From Natrarchaeobaculum aegyptiacum (lineage in GTDB: Archaea; Halobacteriota; Halobacteria; Halobacteriales; Natrialbaceae), in the NCBI RefSeq assembly GCF_002156705.1, contig NZ_CP019893.1:930001-994000 (forward strand): DNA of 64,000 nucleotides, in the 5' to 3' direction. The first letter of the stretch is position 1. Every line of letters begins with the position of its first letter. The translations under genes were made by a program, and so were the position numbers. The notes under the pieces were generated by a model. It saw only the letters and a program-made list of their open reading frames with translations. It searched no databases and had not been told where the DNA came from. Below, one piece after another: positions 46,198-55,072 of this stretch.

Positions 46198-46371
46198 GCG
46201 TTGGCCGTGGTTGGGCGTCTCGAGCGAAAAGCGTCCCGGTCTCTCGCTGGTGGCTGGCCCCGGTCTGGGCGACCTGATGTGTGCGAGTCAGTGGCGCGGG
46301 TCGGTGGCCCGCGGGGTACGCGAGTCGTAACGTATTTCAGGTGAACCGCACGTACCTCTGGTTGCAAGCGT

Positions 46372-46444
46372 GTCCGGGTTGGGGTAGTGGTTATCCTTCA
46401 GCCTTGTGGAGGCTGAGACGCGGGTTCGATTCTCGCACCCGGAC
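46372..46444 (+). tRNA. tRNA-His (GTG) with encoded G-1
   Basis: The acceptor helix is 8 bp: GTCCGGGT (46372-46379) pairs with ACCCGGAC (46437-46444), which includes the extra G-1:C73 pair special to tRNA-His. The anticodon stem CAGCC/GGCTG encloses TTGTGGA, giving GTG. The T arm is GCGGG TTCGATT CTCGC. CCA is not encoded. Confidence 0.95.
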
Positions 46445-46663
46445 TTTTTCACGACGACCGCAGGGAGGAGTGGAAAAGCCGGAAGGCGAGATCGAACCAC
46501 GCGAGACGAACGAAGTGAGTCTCGCAGTCGGGTTCGATTCTCGCACCCGGACTTTTTCACGACGAACGGACGTGAGGAGCGAAAAGCCCGACCGAAAATC
46601 GAATCAGGGAGTGAAGTGAGCGAAGCGAACGGAACGACCGTGGTTCGATTCTCGCACCCGGAC
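46421..46663 (+). repeat. Three copies of the tRNA-His 3' end with inverted pieces and hairpins
   Basis: A 37-base segment made of the tRNA-His T arm, acceptor tail and the next 13 bases (46421-46457) recurs perfectly at 46529-46565. A third copy, of 22 bases ending at the tRNA 3' end, lies at 46642-46663. Inverted pieces of the T arm occur at 46486-46498 (one base missing) and, weaker, near 46595-46610. CTTTTTCAC after the tRNA faces GTGGAAAAG at 46470-46478 and can pair. Confidence 0.85.
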
Positions 46664-46980
46664 GGTCTGCCGTCGTCACTAACACGTACGTGACGCTCGG
46701 AGCAACACGTTGACCACGTACCCAGCTGTGAGGAACAGTGTCTCGAGAAAATCAACGTCCCAGACCTCGAGCGGTGGAACCCTTGGTCTCGAGACTGGGA
46801 CCAAAGAAACCACGAGCGAAACGGATCTCGAGGCCGACCACGACACCCTCGAGCCCGCTCGTTCGGGACGACTCGAGGTGGGGTCACTGTTCGAGAGACG
46901 AGACGAAGGTGCGGGGGCGAGACGAAAGCTGACTCGAGTAGCTCGAGCGGGCCTGTGACGTCGCCTCGACCACGGGACGG
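46445..46980. other. Region after tRNA-His, no protein gene supported
   Basis: The first 220 bases are the tRNA-tail repeats. From 46710 to 46958 an open frame of 82 codons exists, but its Ser/Thr/Arg-rich product has no recognisable domain and is doubtful. The end of the region is the 3' side of the minus-strand HTH_10 gene. Confidence 0.5.
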
Positions 46981-47712
46981 TCAGTCGCCCTGGAGGGGTG
47001 TCGGTTGCCGTGACTCCGGTCGCAACGCAGGGTCTCGAGTCTCGGTCAGCAGGCGGACGAACTGGCCGGCGTTGGTCACGAGCTTGTTTTCGGCTTTTCG
47101 GAGGTGTTCTTCGAACGTCGCTCGAGCGACGGTCGTCTCGGCGGCGAGGTCGGCGATGGAGGCTCCGCGGGGCTGGTCGTAGTATCCGGCGTCGAGGGCG
47201 ATTCGCAGCGCCTCGAGCTGGCGATCGGTGAGGCCGTCGAAGAGCGTATCGACCGAGACCAGTGAACTGTGTGGGACGTGACGTTCTTCGATCGCGGTCT
47301 TCGAGATGACGTCGATCTCGCGGTCGGCGTCGAGGTCGCCGAGCAGGGCGCTGACGTCGCCCTCGTCGAAGCAGATCACGGAATAGTGTTCCCAGCCATC
47401 ACGGTAGAGCGTCGGCGGGAGGTGGACGCAGTTGTATCGTTCGAACGTGTGGACGATCGACTCCTCGAGCGAGCAGGCACACGACTGGACGATCACGTGG
47501 AGGTCGGGGCCGTCGGTCGTCGTGTGCAGGATCGTCCCGATCGACTGGAGTTCGTCGATGAGCGAGCCCTCGGCGTCGTCGGGCGCGGTGACCTCGAGTA
47601 TCTGGCAGTCCTGGAGGTGCCACTCCCGAATCGACACCCGCGGGAATCGTTCGGAGAGGTCCCGGTAGGGACACTCGTGGCGAAGTTTGAACGAGACTTC
47701 GTGCATTCCCAT
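46981..47712 (-). CDS. Bat-type HTH_10 transcription regulator
   Basis: A 243-residue regulator. The N-terminal about 150 residues are a bacterio-opsin activator-like sensing region (HEVSFKLRHECPYRDLSERF, VQSCACSLEE), and the C terminus is HTH_10 with LTDRQLEALRIALDAGYYDQ and EHLRKAENK. Several cysteines (CPYRD, CQIL, CACS) might be redox- or metal-sensing, but this is inference. The start is an ATG at 47712 or 47706. It diverges from the rhodanese-MBL gene with an intergenic space of about 85 nt, so it may control that operon. Confidence 0.85.
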   Translation of the reverse strand: MGMHEVSFKLRHECPYRDLSERFPRVSIREWHLQDCQILEVTAPDDAEGSLIDELQSIGTILHTTTDGPDLHVIVQSCACSLEESIVHTFERYNCVHLPPTLYRDGWEHYSVICFDEGDVSALLGDLDADREIDVISKTAIEERHVPHSSLVSVDTLFDGLTDRQLEALRIALDAGYYDQPRGASIADLAAETTVARATFEEHLRKAENKLVTNAGQFVRLLTETRDPALRPESRQPTPLQGD

Positions 47713-47797
47713 GGGTGTTCGAGGGGCTCGCACTCGATAATGGTGCCGGTCATAACTGGCACCGGAGATATGGGGGTGGTGTCCCTATCCCGTATCG

Positions 47798-48910
47798 ATG
47801 GCAACACTTTCGCCGGAAACGGTCGCCGAGCGGCTCGAGCAGGACGACGACGGATTCAGGCTCGTCGACGTGCGCGACGAATCGGACTTCGAGGAGTGGC
47901 ACGTCCCGGGAAGCGAGAACGTCGACGTCTACGACGAACTGAAAGACGATCCGGACGCCGCACTCGAGGGACTCGAAGCCCTGCCGGACGACGAGGAGAT
48001 CGTCACGGTCTGTGCGGCAGGCATTCTCGCCGCAGACGCGGCCAAACTCCTGCGAGAGCAGGGCTACGACGCGAAGACGCTCGAGGACGGGATGAACGGC
48101 TGGGCGCGCGTCCATCGCCACGCTCCCGTCGAGGCCGACCTCGAGGGCGACCTGATCCAGGTCGCTCGCCCGGGGACGGGCTGTCTCTCCCACGTCCTGA
48201 TTTCTGCGGGCGAGGCAGCCGTCTTCGAGCCCTCGCAGTACACCGCGGAGTACGAGGCGATCCTCGCCGAGTACGACGCCGACATCGTGGGGGTGTTCGA
48301 CACGCACGCACACGCCGACCACGTCTCGGGCGGGCCGGCGCTCGCCGAGACTCACGACGTGCCGTACTACCTTCACCTGGCGGACGACGACGGTGTGGGT
48401 GCGACACCGATCGAGGACGGCGACGTTCACACGGTTGGGGTCGTCGATATCGAGGTGATTCACACGCCCGGTCACAGTCCGGGGAGCGTCTCGTTCGCAC
48501 TCGAAGACGACGCACTGCTGACCGGCGACACGCTCTTTCACGACAGCGTGGGTCGCGTCGAACTCGGCGTCGAGGCCGGCCTCGAGGAGACGAACGTCGC
48601 GGAGAACGCCGAGACGCTCTACGAGAGCTTAGAGCGGCTCCGGAACCTGGATGGCAACCCGGTCGTGTTGCCGGCCCACGATCCCGGGTCACCCGAGCCG
48701 CCGGTTGCGGCGCGTCTACGCGAGGTCGAAGCGCGCAACGAGGCGTTCGGACAGGATCGAGAGACGCTCGTCGACCGACTCTCGAGTGACGTACCCGAGC
48801 AGCCGGCGAACTTCCAGCGGATCAAGCTCGCCAACGTCGGCGCTGAGCGTCTGGACGGCGAGGAGGCCGACGAACTCGAACTGGGACCGAACAACTGTGC
48901 GGCGGAGTGA
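47798..48910 (+). CDS. Rhodanese-MBL fusion, persulfide dioxygenase-like
   Basis: A 370-residue fusion. Residues about 1-105 form a rhodanese domain with its active cysteine in VTVCAAGILAA; about 110-330 form a metallo-beta-lactamase fold with HAHADHVSGG, HTPGHSPGS, LTGDTLFHD and PAHD, the metal ligands of persulfide dioxygenase and glyoxalase II types. Order is rhodanese first, opposite to many bacterial PDO-rhodanese fusions. It likely converts persulfides to sulfite or thiosulfate and complements the Sqr elsewhere in the window. A permease follows 3 nt later, and a Bat-type regulator is divergent. Confidence 0.87.
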   Translation: MATLSPETVAERLEQDDDGFRLVDVRDESDFEEWHVPGSENVDVYDELKDDPDAALEGLEALPDDEEIVTVCAAGILAADAAKLLREQGYDAKTLEDGMNGWARVHRHAPVEADLEGDLIQVARPGTGCLSHVLISAGEAAVFEPSQYTAEYEAILAEYDADIVGVFDTHAHADHVSGGPALAETHDVPYYLHLADDDGVGATPIEDGDVHTVGVVDIEVIHTPGHSPGSVSFALEDDALLTGDTLFHDSVGRVELGVEAGLEETNVAENAETLYESLERLRNLDGNPVVLPAHDPGSPEPPVAARLREVEARNEAFGQDRETLVDRLSSDVPEQPANFQRIKLANVGAERLDGEEADELELGPNNCAAE

Positions 48911-48913
48911 TCG

Positions 48914-50227
48914 ATGAGCGGCGAGTACGCACAGGGAATCCGTCGCAACTGGCGGCAGTTCGCCCTCCAGATCGCGACGGTGTTCGCCGTCGGGCTCACG
49001 ATGGGGTCGCAACGAAACGTCGTCCCCATCATGGGCGAGGAGACCTTCGGCGTCGAGTCGTTGCTCGTCATCGGCTCGTTCGTCGTGAGTTTCGGGATCG
49101 TCAAGGCGGTCCTGAACCTCTACTCGGGGAAGTGGGCCGACGCCTACGGCCGCAAGCCGATCCTGATCCTCGGGTGGATCGCCGCGCTCCCGATCCCGAT
49201 CATCCTCATCTACGCGCCGAGCTGGAGCTGGATCGCCGTCGGGAACGTCCTGCTCGGCGTCAACCAGGGGGTCGCCTGGAGTATGAGCATGATTTCGAAA
49301 ATCGAGTTGGCCGGGCCCGACCAGCGGGGACTGGCGGCCGGGCTGGACGAGGCGTTCGGCTACACCGGTGTCGCCGCCGGAGCGTGGCTGACGGGTGTCA
49401 TCGCCGCCCAGTACAGCCTCCGGCCGGAACCGTTCTACTTCCTGGCGGCGGTGATCGTCGTCGCCTTGCTGCTCGCGATCGTCCTGATCGAGGAGACCCT
49501 TCCCTACGCGAAAGCCGAAGCGGCGGGACTCGAGGACGACGATGGCGTCGAAGCCGACGGCGGAACGAACGACGCAAATCTCTCGTTCACCGAGATCGTC
49601 AAGCGGGCGACCTATCAGGATCGGACGCTCTTTACGGCCGCACAGGCCGGTCACGTCGAGAACTTCGTCGACACGCTCGTCTGGATTGCGTTCCCCCTGT
49701 TTCTCGTTGCCCAGGGCCTCGACGTCGCACAGGTCGGCGTGGTGGTGGGCGTCCACAGCGCGGCGTACTTCCTGCAGGTCTACACTGGCCGACTGGGCGA
49801 CCGGGTCGGCCGCAAACCGCCGATCGTCGCCGGCTTCTTCCTCGCGGGCGCGGGCGTCCTCGGGATGGTCCTCGTCGAGGGCTACCTGTGGTGGATCGTC
49901 CTCTCGGCGCTGTCGGGCGTCGGGATGGCGCTTCATTACCCCAACCTGATCGCCGTCGCGAGCGACGCGGCCCACCCGCTGTGGCGCTCGACCGGGCTCG
50001 GCGTCTACCGCCTCTGGCGCGACCTCGGATACGCGGTCGGGGCCATCCTCATCGGCGTGACCGTGGACGTACTGTTCATCGAGGCCGCCTTCTACGGGAC
50101 CGCCATCGCGATGTTCCTCTCGGGTAGCCTCGTCGTCGTCTGGATGGACGAGACCCACCCCGAGTTCGGGACCCACGAACCGCCCACGATGGACACAGCC
50201 GCTGGCCACCCAGAGCCGGAAGACTGA
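48914..50227 (+). CDS. MFS transporter
   Basis: A 437-residue major facilitator with about 12 membrane segments; the loop between helices 2 and 3 has GKWADAYGRKPIL, the typical MFS motif A, and the second half repeats it as GRLGDRVGRKPPI. It is translated right after the rhodanese-MBL gene. The cargo might be a sulfur compound such as sulfite or thiosulfate, judging only from the neighbour. The central loop and the C terminus are acidic. Confidence 0.88.
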   Translation: MSGEYAQGIRRNWRQFALQIATVFAVGLTMGSQRNVVPIMGEETFGVESLLVIGSFVVSFGIVKAVLNLYSGKWADAYGRKPILILGWIAALPIPIILIYAPSWSWIAVGNVLLGVNQGVAWSMSMISKIELAGPDQRGLAAGLDEAFGYTGVAAGAWLTGVIAAQYSLRPEPFYFLAAVIVVALLLAIVLIEETLPYAKAEAAGLEDDDGVEADGGTNDANLSFTEIVKRATYQDRTLFTAAQAGHVENFVDTLVWIAFPLFLVAQGLDVAQVGVVVGVHSAAYFLQVYTGRLGDRVGRKPPIVAGFFLAGAGVLGMVLVEGYLWWIVLSALSGVGMALHYPNLIAVASDAAHPLWRSTGLGVYRLWRDLGYAVGAILIGVTVDVLFIEAAFYGTAIAMFLSGSLVVVWMDETHPEFGTHEPPTMDTAAGHPEPED

Positions 50228-50256
50228 GGAGAAGGGGCGTCGCCCTCCAGAGTGGC

Positions 50257-51216
50257 TCACTCGAGCGCGGGAAGTACCTCCTCGCCGAAGTCGTCGACGA
50301 ACAGCTCCTGTGCGGTGGTGACGTTGTGGACGAACACCCGGTCGACGTCGTGAGCGATGTCGGCCGCGAGCCACTCCCGGTGGTCGTCGAGGTCGGCAGA
50401 GACGCGGACGTTGGCCTCGACCTCCTCGGGGCCGATCTGTGCGGCGAGTTCGTCGTACTGCTCGGGCGTCCTGAGTTCCTGGGTCACCGGTCCGGGGACG
50501 CAGTTTGACGCCCACTGGTCGACCGCGCCGGAGAGCGCCTCGTCTTCGTCACTCGCGTAGGCGTGCTGGGCCTTGAGGTAGACCGGCCTGTCGGGTGCCC
50601 GTTCGCGAAAGGCCTCGATTCGTGCGGCGTCGGCCTCGTGGTTGGGCGTCGAGATCGTGATCATGCCGTCGGCCCAGTCGGCGAGCCAGGCCGCGGTCTC
50701 CTCGGAGAGTGCCGCGCCGAACAGCGGTGGAGCGGTCTCCGGTCGGGAATAGAGCCGGGCCTGCTCGACGTCGACGCGTCCATGGTGGGTCACCTCCTCG
50801 CCGTCCCAGAGTCGTCGCATGACGTCGGCACACTCCTCGAGTCGGGCGTTTCGTTCGCGTTTGACCGGCCAGTCGGTGCCGGTGATCCCCTCGTTCAGCA
50901 GTTGCCCGCTCCCGGCGGCGAACCAGAAGCGCTCGGGATACTGCTCGCGGAGCGTCGCCGCGGCCTGGGCGACGATCGCAGGGTGGTAGCGATAGCCCGG
51001 CGCGTTGACCGTCCCGAAACTGAGGTCCGTGGCCTCGAGTGCGGAGCCGAGCCACGACCAGACGAATCCCGACTCGCCCTGAGACTGGCTCCACGGGTGG
51101 AAGTGGTCGGAGGCGAGTGCGTGGTCGAACCCCCGCTCGTCTGCGCGTTCGACGTACTCGAGGAGGGTGCTCGGGGCGAACTGCTCGTGGGAGGCGTGGT
51201 AGCCGATGGCAGTCAT
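50257..51216 (-). CDS. LLM-class F420-dependent oxidoreductase
   Basis: A 319-residue luciferase-like monooxygenase barrel of the coenzyme F420 type. The first strand MTAIGYHASHEQFAPS and the ASDHFHPWSQSQGESGFVWS block match F420-dependent glucose-6-phosphate dehydrogenase-like enzymes (TIGR03557-type). GSGQLLNEGITGTDWP near residue 102 is also typical. The real substrate is unknown. It converges with the MFS gene. Confidence 0.87.
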   Translation of the reverse strand: MTAIGYHASHEQFAPSTLLEYVERADERGFDHALASDHFHPWSQSQGESGFVWSWLGSALEATDLSFGTVNAPGYRYHPAIVAQAAATLREQYPERFWFAAGSGQLLNEGITGTDWPVKRERNARLEECADVMRRLWDGEEVTHHGRVDVEQARLYSRPETAPPLFGAALSEETAAWLADWADGMITISTPNHEADAARIEAFRERAPDRPVYLKAQHAYASDEDEALSGAVDQWASNCVPGPVTQELRTPEQYDELAAQIGPEEVEANVRVSADLDDHREWLAADIAHDVDRVFVHNVTTAQELFVDDFGEEVLPALE

Positions 51217-52514
51217 CGCTCTCGGATCAGCGAATCACGGGGCGACACTTAATCGCACGGCGCGCGTGTGCCCAACCGTGCTCGGTTGCCGGTTCAGCAC
51301 TGGGCTGAAGCAGGCTCGGGACGGTCATGGGGTCCCTGAACGACCGGTTTCGGGACGTCTGGAGAACCGACCAGCGGAGAGTTGAACCGATCGACGAGGC
51401 CATCGAACGGCCGGTTCCGGGCGCTTCGAGTGCGGTTGAGGCCCCACCCGGATCGCAGGCAACCACGTCGCCGACGAAACCACTGCTTTCAGCACCCGCT
51501 CGAAGAGGTGAGGCTGATCGACGGGTCGACGACGGTCCGGGCTCGCGGCGCTCGCTCGCACAGCGCGCTCGAGGACGCCGTCAAGGGCGGCCTGTACGGT
51601 TTCGTCCGCTCGAACCGTCTCCGGGTTTTATGGTTGGATCGTCCCACCACTCGAGTGGCGAGACGCGGTACACACGTCACTGATGGCCCCATCGACGGTG
51701 CCGGGTCACGCCACGATCACCACCGTACGATTACCTATCACCCACCGTACGTAACGCCGACCTCGATCGGCGTTTTCCTCGCGACGTGTCACACCCACCC
51801 GTTCCTGCCCTTACGTCTGGACGCTCGAGCGTCCGTATTCCGTCGGCTCACGCGACGCTCAGACAGCCATCAGAGTTACAACCGTCCGTATCGACACCGA
51901 TAGCAGGCGGGCGTGAGTCCACTGTCGTTGCCAGCTACACTGTGACTCACCTCGCCTCGATCACCGCACCACCCCGGGGATCGCACCCCCCGACGGTGGA
52001 TTCTGAACGAGTGCTTCCAGAGTGCTACTCCCACGCTCGAGTGTGCCTTCCTGAACGACTATCGAGTGCCCCCGGAAAACCGTTCAACGATTGACCTCCT
52101 CCCGCGCCTACAGTCGCTGGTATGCGCTCGTACTATTTCATCGCCTCGAGTGTCGACCCTGAATCGTAGTAGAACACTTCAAGCCGGCCCTGTACGGCTC
52201 CAAGACGTATCAGAAGGGAGTACACTTACGTACGGGTACTCGCAAGACTCGACCGGCGAGGGGCACACCACGGATCGATCCGCGACCTCGCCGATCACCC
52301 TACTACACCGTGTTGCGTCGGCTCGAGGCTGCGTCATCGTGACGCGTCACCGCCGTTTGTGTTACTGGCGCGCGTCTGGAACCGAGATTCGGCTGTCACG
52401 CTGAACGGTGGCAATACCGGAAAACCCCATCGCGAGCGCCAGATCACGACCTGCCGAGTCACCACAGTCGACACAACAGATGGATTCTAAGTCCTCGAGT
52501 CCGTTCTATCGGGC
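51217..52514. other. 1.3 kb gene-poor stretch
   Basis: No gene is supported. Frames at 51327-51683 and 51382-51903 show short protein-like pieces in different frames (MGSLNDRFRDVWRTD, then ALEDAVKGGLYGFVRS), which might be a decayed coding region, but no family was recognised. The remaining part is Ser/Arg-rich in all frames. A promoter for the PspAB gene should be near 52485. Confidence 0.4.
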
Positions 52515-53120
52515 ATGGGACTGCTCGACGGACTCCGTGCCGCCCTCGGTCTGCGCGCCGAGAGCGACGCCCGACGCGACGCCGACCCCGAGGACCTCTT
52601 CGGGATGAGTACCGCCTACCTGACGATGGAGGCCGACCTCGGCTACGAGCCGGCCGGCGTCGGTGCGCTCTGTTTCTCCGGCGTCGACTCCCAGACCTTC
52701 CGCGAGGCCGTCGACGACGTGATCGCTATCCTCGAGGCCGGCCGGGAGGACACCGGTACGAACTTCCGCGTGACCGAGGACGACCACGGCTACCGATGGG
52801 TCGTCCTCGAGGACGCAGACCCCGAAGATCTGGTCACGAGCATGCACTTCGCCGCGGACACGTTCATCGAACACGGCTACGGTTCACGGTTGCTCGCCGC
52901 CGTCTTCGGTTACACCGGCCCGGACGGACCCGCCTACTGGATCTACTCGTTCCGTCGCGGTGCCTACTACCCCTTCGCCCCGCGAAACGGTCGCGAACGG
53001 GACTCGAGCGCGGAGTTCAAACTCGAGGCGGCCCTCGACGGCGAACTCGAGATCGAACGCGAGAAGGAGTACTGGTATCCGCTGTGGCCGAGCTCGAGGG
53101 GGACTCACCCCTGGGAGTAG
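52515..53120 (+). CDS. pspAB: PspA-associated protein PspAB
   Basis: A 201-residue protein matching haloarchaeal PspAB: MGLLDGLRAALGLRAESDAR starts the family, followed by DLFGMSTAYLTMEADLGYEP and YWIYSFRRGAYYPFAP. It is named for genomic association with PspA, a membrane stress protein, but no pspA is in the window. The ending WPSSRGTHPWE is typical. Location is likely cytoplasmic. Confidence 0.82.
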   Translation: MGLLDGLRAALGLRAESDARRDADPEDLFGMSTAYLTMEADLGYEPAGVGALCFSGVDSQTFREAVDDVIAILEAGREDTGTNFRVTEDDHGYRWVVLEDADPEDLVTSMHFAADTFIEHGYGSRLLAAVFGYTGPDGPAYWIYSFRRGAYYPFAPRNGRERDSSAEFKLEAALDGELEIEREKEYWYPLWPSSRGTHPWE

Positions 53121-53180
53121 ACGCACGTCCGGATTTCCGCACGAGGTGGCTTTTAAGCGTGGAGCCGACAACGGTCACCT

Positions 53181-53576
53181 ATGGACGCGAGCGATCCCGA
53201 ACAGGAACCGGAACCGGTCGTCAGAACGCACGACGAGATCGAGTACGAGTCCGTCGACGCGGCCGACGGGATGAAAAAGGGCGTCCTGCTCGACGAACAC
53301 GCAGGCGCGCCGAACTTCGCGATCCGGCGGTTCGTCCTCGAGCCCGAGGCCGAGGTACCCCGGCACACGAACGCCGTCGAACACGAACAGTACGTCCTCG
53401 AGGGGACCTACACGGTCGGGATCGGCGACCAAGAGTACGAGGTCGAAGCCGGCGATTCGCTGCTGATCCCCGCGGAGACGGTCCACTGGTATCGAAACGA
53501 GGGCGGCGAGTCGGCGGCGTTCCTCTGTGCGGTTCCGAACGGCGACGACGAGATCGTGCTCGAGGACGAGGCGTAG
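53181..53576 (+). CDS. Cupin-domain protein
   Basis: A 131-residue single cupin. The metal-binding motifs are EVPRHTNAVEHEQYVLEGTY (His, His, Glu) and VHWYRNEGGE near residue 103. The fold supports small-molecule binding, isomerase or sensor roles. It lies between PspAB and the membrane protein gene, and all run the same way. The substrate is unknown. Confidence 0.88.
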   Translation: MDASDPEQEPEPVVRTHDEIEYESVDAADGMKKGVLLDEHAGAPNFAIRRFVLEPEAEVPRHTNAVEHEQYVLEGTYTVGIGDQEYEVEAGDSLLIPAETVHWYRNEGGESAAFLCAVPNGDDEIVLEDEA

Positions 53577-53731
53577 CTGGCATCGACAACGGTGAACGTG
53601 ACCGGCTCGAGGACGCCGACCCTCTCGCTACCGAGCGCGAGAGACCCAGCCCGTCCGCCGGCCGACAGGCGACATCTCGGCGTGGATCGGCCAAAGCGCT
53701 GAACTACGTCGGCCGTAATTGTCAGTCAGGA

Positions 53732-54466
53732 ATGAGCGGGGGGTCACCTGCGGCGGAATCGACGCCGGACGGTTACCCGGTCGGGCCGTTACTCGAGCGG
53801 GCGCGGGGGTCCGCCGACGGGCCGATCGAGGTGGGGGTGTCGATGTCGGGGACGGAACCGATCGACGAGAACGAACTGGACGTCTTCCTGGTGCAGTCGG
53901 CGGTCGATCCGGGCGAGCGAATCGAACTCGGCATCTTCGTCTCGGGGGTCGGCGACCTCGACGCCACCGACCTGAGCGTCTTCTACGACGACGAGGCGAT
54001 CCTGGATCTCGAGGATCCCGGCGTTGTTCGTCGGAGCGCGGTGGTGGATACCGCGACGTCCCCGGACGCAGTCGATGAGGACACTGACCGGCCGCCAGAG
54101 CGATCGGCCAGCGACTCGACGACAGTTCGGCCGACCGAACACGTCCAGTCGACGAGCTTTCAGCCGCCCGGGTCGCGTCGACGGGAACGACTCAGACGGG
54201 CCCCACTCGAGGGGAACGTGGACACCGACCCGGCGTACATCCTCGAGCTCAACACGGACGCGAGCGCGCCGACGGGGGAGTTTTCGCTGCCGGTGGCCTT
54301 CACCTACCGCTCGGAGAGCGGGATCAGGCAAGTTACGAAGATTCCGACGGTGCGAATCCGGAGCCTTCGGGAGCGAGTTACGCCGTGGCTGGTCCGACTG
54401 GGTGCGTTCGGGGTGGCTCTCGGTGGCATCGTCGCGTTCGCACAGTGGACTGGACTGGGGCTGTAG
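53732..54466 (+). CDS. Membrane-anchored protein of unknown function
   Basis: A 244-residue protein, acidic, with an extended beta-rich region (IEVGVSMSGTEPIDENELDV, DATDLSVFYDDEAILDLEDP) and one membrane helix at the end (LGAFGVALGGIVAFAQWTGL). The final cytoplasmic tail is a few residues. No family was recognised; the immunoglobulin-like pattern near residues 165-215 (PTGEFSLPVAFTYRS) suggests an external domain. The ATG at 53732 is the first that follows the cupin gene. Confidence 0.6.
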   Translation: MSGGSPAAESTPDGYPVGPLLERARGSADGPIEVGVSMSGTEPIDENELDVFLVQSAVDPGERIELGIFVSGVGDLDATDLSVFYDDEAILDLEDPGVVRRSAVVDTATSPDAVDEDTDRPPERSASDSTTVRPTEHVQSTSFQPPGSRRRERLRRAPLEGNVDTDPAYILELNTDASAPTGEFSLPVAFTYRSESGIRQVTKIPTVRIRSLRERVTPWLVRLGAFGVALGGIVAFAQWTGLGL

Positions 54467-54555
54467 CCGAGGCTTCGCTGTTCGAGAGCGCTGGACCGGT
54501 GTTGTGGCCGGTCGCTTCGCTTCTCGAGGCCTGTACGTTTGGGATAAAATCTGGG

Positions 54556-54813
54556 TTAGCGAGGTCGGTGAACGGTGCCGTCGACGGAGACGGTACCGTC
54601 ACTCCGGACGGCGACGATGTGGGATTCGTACTCGAACTCGACGCAGCCGACGAGGCCAGCGTCGGACTGGAAGAGGCGATCCAGCGCCTCGGGGTCGACG
54701 ACGCTGTACAGCGGCTCGAGTTCGAGGGGGTCGGTGTCGGTTACGGCTGCGATGGCGTCGACGACGCGGAGACTGGGGGAATCGTGGTGGTAGTCGAGCG
54801 AAGCGTTTGACAT
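54556..54813 (-). CDS. HalOD1 output-domain protein
   Basis: An 85-residue protein comprising only a HalOD1 domain: SPSLRVVDAIAAVTDTDPLE and LYSVVDPEALDRLFQSD are diagnostic. In haloarchaea it occurs as a standalone or response regulator output and its mechanism is unknown. It is near the giant PAS protein but on the opposite strand. Confidence 0.85.
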   Translation of the reverse strand: MSNASLDYHHDSPSLRVVDAIAAVTDTDPLELEPLYSVVDPEALDRLFQSDAGLVGCVEFEYESHIVAVRSDGTVSVDGTVHRPR

Positions 54814-55041
54814 CTCGTTCGGTGAAAAGCGGACGATCGGTAAGGTGCTGTCTCCTATATGCGTTCGGCCACCGTGCGTTGGACGCTACGTGTATAGCCC
54901 CTCGGAAACCGATGTGCGTAGTCGCGTATCCCGTGATCGGTGGAATTCGGCCGATCCACGGTCCCTGCGTCGATCGAACGGCCAGCCGACAGGTCTCGGG
55001 ACCACAGTTTCTATCCAATATACGTTTCGAATTACACCCAA

Positions 55042-55050
55042 CGTATACTA
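55042..55050 (+). promoter_or_regulatory. Possible TATA box of the giant PAS gene
   Basis: CGTATACTA at 55042-55050 lies 23-31 nt upstream of the ATG at 55073 and would produce a leaderless mRNA. The match to the consensus is moderate. Confidence 0.4.
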
Positions 55051-55072
55051 TCGCCCAGCGATTAGAGCGGCT

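Noticed and set aside
46421-46663. Integrated virus or plasmid bounded by tRNA-His att sites
   Set aside because: The copies are only about 110 bases apart and nothing like an integrase lies between or near them.
46710-46958. 82-codon open frame after the tRNA-His repeats
   Set aside because: No homologous domain, weak coding composition and no promoter; left as an unproven frame.
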